Positions 55,440 through 64,000 of a stretch of 64,000 bases of DNA are shown here, piece after piece. Positions within the stretch are counted from its first letter, which is position 1, and each line of letters begins with the position of its first letter. The notes beneath the pieces are model-generated. The model was given only the letters and a program-made list of their open reading frames with translations, searched no databases and was not told the DNA's origin. Made by a program: the position numbers and the translations under genes. The stretch comes from Tubiluchus corallicola (Eukaryota; Priapulida; Priapulimorpha; Priapulimorphida; Tubiluchidae): NCBI GenBank assembly GCA_030141605.1, contig JAQGDQ010000054.1, forward strand, positions 558,001-622,000. Direction: 5' to 3'.

Positions 55440-58400
55440 TTCAAACGGGAATTTGGCCTCCTTCTTAGGCTCAGCCATGATTTTGTCTTCTTTTTCTTCT
55501 ACCATAATGAGTTGAATGTCCGTGCAACAGCCAGCAATGCAAATGCCTTATGCATCAGATTATCCACACTTTTATGGATTTCTATGAGAAAGTATTCTAT
55601 AGCATTTTGATCTTTAAAAGCAACTGGTAGTAATTTCACTTACCAATCTAGAAGACAAACGTTTAAAAATACATGATTTTTTATAATTTTTGATAGCATA
55701 AGCATAGTAGAAACACATTCAGAGCTCCACTTTAAGTATGAAAAAGGATGATGGAACTTATTTCGTTTTATTAAGGTGCGGAAACAATTACCTGCAGGCT
55801 CGACAGAATTTAAGCATTGTGTCAGGTTTTATTTTGTCACACTTTAACAATTTAACATTAGTTCTTGCTTGTGTGTTAACACTTCGTATAATTTTGCAGC
55901 ACTTGGCAGTGAACGTAAAACTTATCAGAAAAAATAATAAGCGGGAAGCTGGGACTGGCTAATCGGTTAACTAAATTAGTTTAGTTAAAAATTGTTCAAC
56001 CAGTTAAGAAGTAGTTAAATTGGTATTACTATAAAGAAGTAGACAATGGTCGTCATTTTCGTCAAGTTAAAAACGTACAAATTTTCATTTTTTATTCATT
56101 TTTAACGAGCCATGGTATAGAATGGCTCCTGTTTCATGGATCATAGCAGGTACTTAGTAATGTACTTTGGTTTCGACTGACGAAATCCCCCTAGTAGTAG
56201 TAGTAGTAACAGTAATACTTGAAGTTGTAATGAATTTCAACGGCATTAATTAACAAAATAATAAATATTTGCATCACCGCTTTCGAAAAGTTTTATTGCT
56301 TGCAGTTCTAACTGTAGGGGATCACTTAACATTGTTTATTGTCCACTGAATTTTTTTTCTAAAATGAAACACTTTTTTATCCCCTACTGTTTAGCTTATA
56401 TTTTTTAATTTAATTTTTGTCTCACACTATTTCCAGGATTTTTATATTTTCATGACAACAACTGAAATTGAATGTTGAGGCCAATTTCAGGGCCATTATT
56501 TTTTAGCTCTGCATTTGTTTTTTTTAGTTGTTGCAAAGCGTATTTTTACGGCTTTACATGCAGTCTGTTTTGACTAAGCGACATCTATTTACTAATCAAT
56601 AGTTTATATGATTCAATATTATATGATCTTATAAATTATATTAGCCAGAACTACGCAGTTTTAATTCTGATTGAAAGTCATTCGTTCACTAATGTTTTTA
56701 TACTACTAAGTGCTTGATCTTAATCTATCTTCAATGTATTTACACTGTTATTTTATAGCAAGTGTCAGTGAGCTCGGCAGTGTTTATGCAGAATAATTCA
56801 AGCGTAGGAAATGTTCGAAGAGTCATCTTACTAAGGGATGGCGCCACTGTGCTATTGGCTCAGTGAGTGCGCTTCAATGGTAGTAAGCCTGAAAATAACT
56901 GGCTTCAACATACCATGATTCTGAATAGAGTCTGGTTACCAGTATTTTGGTTTTAATAATGAATGTAGTTGTTGAGTATGTTACATAAGGACCTCATATC
57001 AAAGTCCTTTATCAGGAACCTGATCTTAATGAAAATTGTGGCGGTACCTGTTGACCTAAATAATCACTGGCGAGTAGCGCTCTCTGATGGATTGCTACTA
57101 TGTCAGACCAGTACTCAGGCTACTCAGTGTAAAGTCGTTTCTGATTATGTACAATAAAATGATCCACAGACTGGCTATGTAGGCGCCTTCCGCTTGACTA
57201 ATTCAAATTAATTACCAGGCCTAGAACGCTTACTCGTAATTTTTATTATACAATAAAGTCTGAAGAGTAAAGAAAATATAGGCACTTCGGAAATATTGTA
57301 TATTTTCTATAAATGTGAAAGCGGACACATACAGTGCATCATAAAAAACTTCGCAAGTATTTTGTATAACTATGGAATTGAATATTATGAAAAGTTTACG
57401 GTTAATGTGTGCAGTAAACTTTCAGAATATTCCAAAGTTTATTCTTTTATTTAACGACTAGGGGGTTAGTCAGACATTTTTGTCGGTCTCATGCCGCTCT
57501 TATTAAGCTGGTTTAATGTCTCGCAATGGCGTTCTGGTTCTGGTTCAAACATTCCATGGGTTATTACAACCACCTTGGCGGGGCGAGAATCCGACGGCAG
57601 GACAATAATTTTATAATTTTATTTTATTTATTTATTTTAGATTTACTTTGTTTAATGTTTTTACAATACATACACTGAGTAGTACATAAAAGAAAAAAAT
57701 GCAGAGTAAAAACTTTATACAAAATGTACAAAGTAATTAAACTTAAACTCGAGTTCTGCATGAACGTATACAGTCTCTTTAAATTGGGCAAGTTTTTTTG
57801 TCAAGCTCACAGCTTTATACCAATTACCAACGCATGTAGAAATTATTACTATAGGCACTAGATGGCAGCTCTTGGATATTGTGTTAGTTGGGCGTTGTCG
57901 CAACCAGTCTTTTTTAATTTTAATTTCTCGAGACTAGAAAAACTTACATAAAATAAAATGGAAGAAATTTCACGGAAACTTTTTTTAAAAAAGTACGCCT
58001 ACACTTAGATCTTTTTTATCAGTAGCTGTGCAAATAGAAGTTTACCTACCAGAACAGCCTTGGACAATTTTTTTCATTTTTTTGTATAACTGTTCAACAA
58101 TCTCCAGTGTTTGTGTTATAAATCTGGCTAATAATATCGTCGTCGGTACGAACTAAGAGGAAAAGACTGTTTGCTTAACAAGTGCGAAATTGTGCTGTAC
58201 TGCACAAATCAGATCATCTTGTTTGTTTGTTTTTCATGAACTGCGCAGAACAGATTTAACCAGTACTGGTTTTAATCAATTCGAAAAGCAAGAGATGTTT
58301 ACGATCCACAAGTAATGATCGAGTTACCACTGTATGTAGAAACCATTAGAAACCCATTGGAAGCCAAACAGTGCCTGAATTGCATTAAGTTTTGCGCGCG

Positions 58401-58920
58401 TAGCATCTGGCGGATATTTACTGGTAAAATAATTAATTTAAAGTTCCGACCTATTTCAGGTTTACAGCTGCATCACCAAGTTCTCCAAACAAGCATTGTA
58501 TTGCATTGCATAGTCAGTCAATGCACTAGACTTTAGAATGCTTTTCTTGCAATAAGACATAAAAAATTGGGGTAGTCTGGTTAGGTCATTCTCAGAAATC
58601 ATCTCGTCTGAGAATCAGTCTTCAGTTAAGCGAGGTATTTGTTCTGCTGAATGGTTTTACTGAAGAGACCTGTGTCATGATTTGCTGTCAACTACGTTGT
58701 GTACACGACTGCTCGCTTTGAATAGCTATTTCCTACTATTAGGAAAAACCGCAGTGATGCAAATAAAGCTTGTGAAATGTTTGGCTAAAATATAAAGCTA
58801 GTTAAACTAATTATTATAATCTTAATGTCAGTATTAATACTAATGATGATACAAACATACATTTAATCTAATTCTGATACAAATTTGAAAGACAGGAAAT
58901 ATGAAAAGTGGGACCTTATG
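55440..58920. other. Intergenic/intronic, no feature recognised
   Basis: AT-rich sequence. An ATTTTATTTATTTATTTTAG stretch at 57617-57640 may be a minus-strand LINE tail. A short (TAG)n lies at about 56190. No gene was recognised. Confidence 0.45.
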
Positions 58921-58924
58921 CTTT

Positions 58925-58998
58925 CAAGGCTGAGCAAGTGGTGAAAGGCGTCTATTTTGCAAGCAGGAGGTCCCCAGTTCAAATTCAGACAATATCCC
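58925..58998 (+). mobile_element. Possible tRNA-derived SINE head, degraded
   Basis: AAGGCTGAGCAAGTGGTGAA, AAGGCGTCTATTTTGCAAGC and AGGAGGTCCCCAGTTCAAAT have the spacing and flavour of a class II tRNA (Leu/Ser type) with A and B boxes. The T arm is mismatched. Weak evidence. Confidence 0.35.
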
Positions 58999-58999
58999 A

Positions 59000-61900
59000 A
59001 ATTTTTCACTTTGCCATTTTTTCAAATTCGGTATCCATATTCAAGTAATTCTGGGTTTGTAGCATGTAGTAAAGCTAGACAAAAATCAGATACGCAGCTT
59101 TGATTCTAGAAGAATCTAGTGCAATTTAAAAACATCAAAATCGGGATAGTTTGAAAACTTCCAGAGCTTTCATGAACTGTTTGCAGTAATTACGTACCTA
59201 CTGAGTGCACGGTTATTCGAAACGTTTCGTGAAAGCTGAAGAAAATTTAGAATAAACATGCTTTTCATATTATCGCCGATTTTGACGTTTTTAGATGCAC
59301 AGCTATTTATTTTTTTAGCACTGCCGCTGTATGGATGCACCTTACCATCTGCAAGTGTTCTCATTGATTATAACTACTTGACTTAGTAACAAAAGCTAAT
59401 ATTGTCATGATAAGGTTTCTCAAATTTAAAACTTAATTCTATTAGTTTTAGTTCATAACAAAACAGCAGACATGTTTAATAACTAGCATGAATATCAACA
59501 TTTAATGAAAACAATAGACTTAATTGATCTAATCTGCCATTAAGCAACTAATTTGTGCTCCACATTAATATGAACACATGATATTGCAATCTATTCAGTA
59601 ACTCTGTTTGGTTTTGGTACTGTAAAATACTGAAAATTGAAAGTGTTGAAAATGTAGAACGTATACAGTAAAGCTATTTTAAATATAAGTTTAGAATTAT
59701 AAATGTAGTCCATTTATTCATTAAACTGCAGACATACGCGCTTTACTCCAACTTCTTTTACATTTTGTTTTGACGATTTGTCATATTTCTCTTGAGAAGC
59801 AAATATACGTGTTGTTCCTCATCTTAGTGAATCTGTTGCCATGATACGAGCTGGCAGGCTCGCACTCATAGCGGTTTATCACTGATCAGCGTTGACGTGC
59901 GTGCAGAGGGAGAGAGATGTGGGCTTCGGCTGTTACTATTCCTTAGAGCAAATTCATGTTGTGATTGGAGTAATAGACATCTATCAGAGGGAAAGAGATA
60001 GGGAGGCTTAAAGCGACGTTGGCGTGAAACACTTTTGTGGTAATAATTTGTGATTCGAGCAATCTAGAATTTCGTTCGTGCGCTATATTGTGTCGTAAAA
60101 CAAACTTGTAACTCTTTCGGCTGAATGAGTATCTTGTTGCGCTGTTTATTTAAAACAGAATAAGTAGCGTAAGGGGTAGTCTGCACTAAAAGGACATCTT
60201 AATAGAATGAACAGATGTATCATTGTTTTCAAGCTATTTCATACAATGTCGGATAGGCGATTACAATATTGATATTCAAAAATCAATGAAATAAAATACG
60301 TGTTCATAATCGACACAGAATTATCATAGAATTAAATCTTATAATCAGTCAGTTTTCCTGCTGTTTAGTAGGTTTACAGACGTTCAGCTAAAATTATATC
60401 TGTTGAATCGAATATACCGATACGTTACGTGTATGTATTTCCACTTATTTTCCTAAACACGTCGGCGTTTCGTGAGAACTCTAATTACGTTGTTTTGCAC
60501 AACTTAATTTTCAGTTTGCGTGCAACACGCTTGCATGCATTCTAGAGCGCATACATTTTACTGCCTCCCGTATATCACCGTATATCACAGCAGAAGCCTT
60601 TTTATTAGTTATTGCGCCGTCACACTACTTACGCCTATATATAATAAGGTGGAGTTACAGTCCTAGTGATAAAGCTGTCGATATTTCAGCTCGCTGTGTA
60701 TAATTTATATACCGTGAAGCCAATTCAAACCGCGACTGTTATTTTAATGTCAAAGATAAAATATTTTTTCGAATCTTGCGCGATTACTACTTTTTGATGG
60801 ATGGTTTACGTTACGGATGGTGCAAATCATTTCAGTGTTTGCAAACGTCGTGCAGCCGCTTTGAATTCTGATTTAAAGATGAAGGCTTATGTTTTATGAT
60901 TTGTTGCCTTTCTTGGCAAAGGTGTAAATCAGTGCGGCACAAAGTTTTTCATTATTCTAGCGTTGAGTCATTTTCTAGTGGGATTAATTTGCGCGCATGA
61001 AATCACTTTCAGTTCTGAATTGACTATACTGGACCTATCATTCGTCAACTGGTGATTCTAATCTAGAGGTAAATTCAGGATGCACTGTTAATAATTCATT
61101 AATTATTGGCAAAATGCTAATGATAAAACATTCATCTGGGTGTACTTTTGTTAATTAAAAAAGCGAGCACTATTGCAAAAGCGCGCAGTTTTTCAAAGTA
61201 CATGTACATGTACAAGTACAGAGGAAAAGATACTTTCACTGCTTTGTAGTAACTCGTCTTTTCTTACTTCGTACCTAGGCATGTATGTTTATAGCCATAG
61301 CATCAGTATCGGCTGTCATAAAACAAGTCCATGCGAGAAGTAAGCACACCATTAAGAGCCCTTTACAAGATTTCCATGCATTTTCTTCGGAAATATTGCA
61401 GAGCAGAGATGACTGTCATTAGGAGTCGAAGTTATGTAACGCTAAGTCTAGTTAGTAAATGGATGAGTGACTTCAAAGAAAATCATTTCCTGACGGTTTC
61501 GTCTGCCATGCTGCCCCACTGCTTCAGCTATCTACTTCGTTTAGAACGTCGCTATGACTTCTGCCGGTTGAGATCCTTGAGAGCAACTTAGATTCCGGTC
61601 CCTCTACAAACATCAACATGATAAATAGACTCTGCCGTTGAGTACTGGACGAGATTTTGCTTGCAATGTGCGTACCAAACTGTATAAAAAATATGGCATT
61701 ACTACATTCAGTTGTAGCTAATTGTTCATGAACCATTAATAAACCGTTTTAGATTAGCTGATATTATAGTGAATATACTATTATTGTAGCACTGATATGA
61801 AAAGCCTTTGTCACTTCTTCAGCATCTGCTTCGCTAATGTTGGCACTCATGTTGAGATTTGTCTAGTTGAGCAAAGACTAGTTCTGCGTAAAATAGTGGG

Positions 61901-63875
61901 TAAAAATGTCAATCAATAGACAGAATTTTTGTTATTGAAGATGCAAGAAAAGAGTTCAATCGATACGTGATCCTGTGGCCTTTTTCCTGAACGGCATAAA
62001 CATCTGATGAAAAAGGTTGTCTTTCCTTGATCTTCAGTGTCATATTTCTTTGCACTGTTAGAAAAGGGCGGAGATTAGACAGAGGATGCAAACGCGTTTT
62101 CTGCAAAATTAATTTTGATAATAAATTTTCACCATATCGTTATTTGTCTATATTCTGTGTTTATACTGAGGTGCTGCGTAGGTTTCAGGGCTTTTTTCTC
62201 ACCCGAGCTGTTAATTTTCATGTCGCTTTGCTGGAAAAAAGAACAGGACGGAGAAAAAACTTTTCCTTCGCGGAAACTACGGTAGCATGCATTAACTTTT
62301 CTTTTACAAACTTACTGTTATAAATTTTCCTTCGTTTATATGTTTTCAAAGACATCTAAGAAAATGGTTATTCATAACTTAGCCGGCTGTACGTCCTTAA
62401 ACCCACGCAGGTGACAGTTGCATCATCTTATAACTTAATGCGACAATCTCAAATGTTGACCAGTCATCCACGGTTTTGCTCTGTTGTCGAGTCACTCAAG
62501 GTGCTCTTCTTCCCTGTTTTGCTGGTATCGTCAGTCATCGAAGCCCATTAACATCAAAGCGTTGTCAAGACTGATTCATGTTATGTACATCAAAAGCTCC
62601 AGAAAGTAATCATAATTATAGGTGGGATTGCATGGAATTAATGCCAAATAATTACTGTGGCCGGAATCATACGAACTGAATTAAATTGTCTTGTTTTTTT
62701 TACAATTCATTACTGAGTATGTATTGGCAGCTAGGAGGCCATTCATGTGCTTACAGTACGCTGTACAGTTCTTATCACAATTTTCTGTATATATACACAG
62801 CTGGCAGTCTATGATGATCAAACAAGGCATTAAATAACTTGGTCTGCCAAATATTATATTGTTTTAATCTATTTGACTTTTTTGTACTTTGTCACATTAA
62901 GCCCATAACCTTTTTCGCCATTTTCGAGACTACATCTTTGGCTATTATCCATTTGCAGCTGCTGTTTTAAAATAGTGGGCGTGTGGTTTGACGGTTAAAA
63001 TTCTTTGCACATAGGCCTATTGTAGTCCATGGAATTATACAGTACTAGATGCAGTGTTAGTTGACCAATTTAGATAGCCAATGCCAATTGACGACAACGA
63101 TATTTGTTTGTTATTTACTCGTGGTTTCTGCATGCAATCGTTACGTGGCACTTTGGTCCGCGTTAATCTCTTGTAAATCGTTCTATCTATAGCTGCTTTC
63201 TGAGCAAAAAGCAAATCTGAACGATTTGTACCAAGCTGTGTAAACCAGAGATGAAGCTCAAACCATCAAAAGTGTTTGCGTTTAGTGACCGCTTTTTCTA
63301 GAATTTACTCGGCATTAGACAATATAGCTGGTGACAAGAAAAAAGTGAAATACCCACTTTGGACGTTCAGCCAAGAGGAACAGTGAAGCATTTGGACTTG
63401 GTTTTGAATTGGACATTGCTTTTGGATTGGTGTTTCATTTTCCGGATGTGAATCCAGTGGGTCTGGTTAATGTCATATTGGTGAAATATGTTTGCGCAGT
63501 GTATTGTAGTCTTTTTAAGAAGACTTTGAATGAGTTTATTGAAGAATATGAAAAAAGCGTGTGATTCACGCCGTCCAGGACCTGGATTTAGACAACTGGT
63601 AAGACACACACTACGGCATTTATATTGTTGTTTAGTTGGTAACGAATTGTGTAATATTTTGAATAAAAAGGGCAAATCTTAAGACATAACTCGTATAAAT
63701 ATATTGCAATTTCCAAGCTGTGAAAGTGGCAATTTGCACAAATACATAAAATTAATTGCAATGTTTCTGAACCCATGCCTTGTACATTATTAGTGTGCAG
63801 AATTATTGTACATACATTAGTTTCTTTTTTCGTTAACCTAATGGTTCTTCTTTCTTGACTAAAGATTTTCATTTT
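59000..63875. other. Intergenic/intronic, no feature recognised
   Basis: AT-rich sequence, random short frames on both strands, no splice-bounded coding exon recognised. If the alternative first exon model is right, this is intron. Confidence 0.45.
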
Positions 63876-63900
63876 CATTATGAAACGAAAACGCTATTTG

Positions 63901-63963
<63 letters not shown>
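63901..63963. repeat. (CTG)20 trinucleotide repeat
   Basis: Twenty uninterrupted CTG units follow an ATG and precede CTAATGGTGATGATG. The repeat lies inside an open plus frame from ATG 63880 to the window edge (M-K-R-K-R-Y-L-M, poly-Leu, then Met/Val-rich). Whether it is translated cannot be decided here. Confidence 0.95.
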
Positions 63964-63965
<2 letters not shown>

Positions 63966-64000
63966 AATGGTGATGATGATGACGATGATGATAGTTAAGA

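Overview
This window is nuclear DNA of an animal. It is AT-rich and intron-rich, coding density is very low, and it carries long (GA)n, (TAC)n and (ATT)n microsatellites. It also holds several decayed non-LTR retrotransposon (LINE) 3' ends of the L2/CR1 and RTE-like kinds, two hAT-type DNA elements, tRNA-derived SINE heads and a short interstitial telomere-like (CCCTAA)n tract. That mix suits a marine invertebrate, most likely a lophotrochozoan such as a mollusc. The taxon is inferred from general character, not from a diagnostic gene. Nothing bacterial, organellar or viral was seen.

Left end (1-3.45 kb, minus strand): the one well-supported gene. Four coding exons join with compatible phases (3352-3346, 1936-1613, 717-578, 256-1), behind a TATA box at 3444-3437. 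They encode the first 242 residues of a secreted protein with a signal peptide, a Gly/His/Phe-rich stretch, a charged helical segment, a thrombospondin type 1-like W..C..R.C core split by intron 3, and a poly-Asp segment. The gene runs off the left edge. Its introns hold a composite (TAC)n array, a perfect 58-bp palindrome and a roughly 160-bp foldback.

3.5-15.4 kb: mostly repeats. There is a tRNA-derived SINE, an (ATT)n array, a hAT transposase relic, a LINE 3' relic, four copies of an unclassified repeat of about 600 bp (a fifth lies at 25.6 kb), and a diverged tandem duplication at 11.6-12.3 kb.

15.4-50.1 kb, plus strand: three short ATG-to-donor exons (15455-15526, 45706-45804, 50079-50129). 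Each ends in phase 0 at a GTAAGT or GTGAGT donor. Two share an S-[KR]-S-G-G-S motif. I interpret them as alternative first coding exons of one long gene whose shared body lies to the right of 64 kb. Between them are LINE relics (16.3, 30.9, 33.8, 48.5 kb), long (GA)n arrays, a telomere-like tract inside inverted repeats (35.1 kb) and a complete 522-bp non-autonomous hAT element with a perfect 8-bp target duplication (39.5 kb).

50-64 kb: LINE relics, SINE heads, AT-rich DNA without recognisable genes, and a (CTG)20 tract at the right edge that sits in an open frame.
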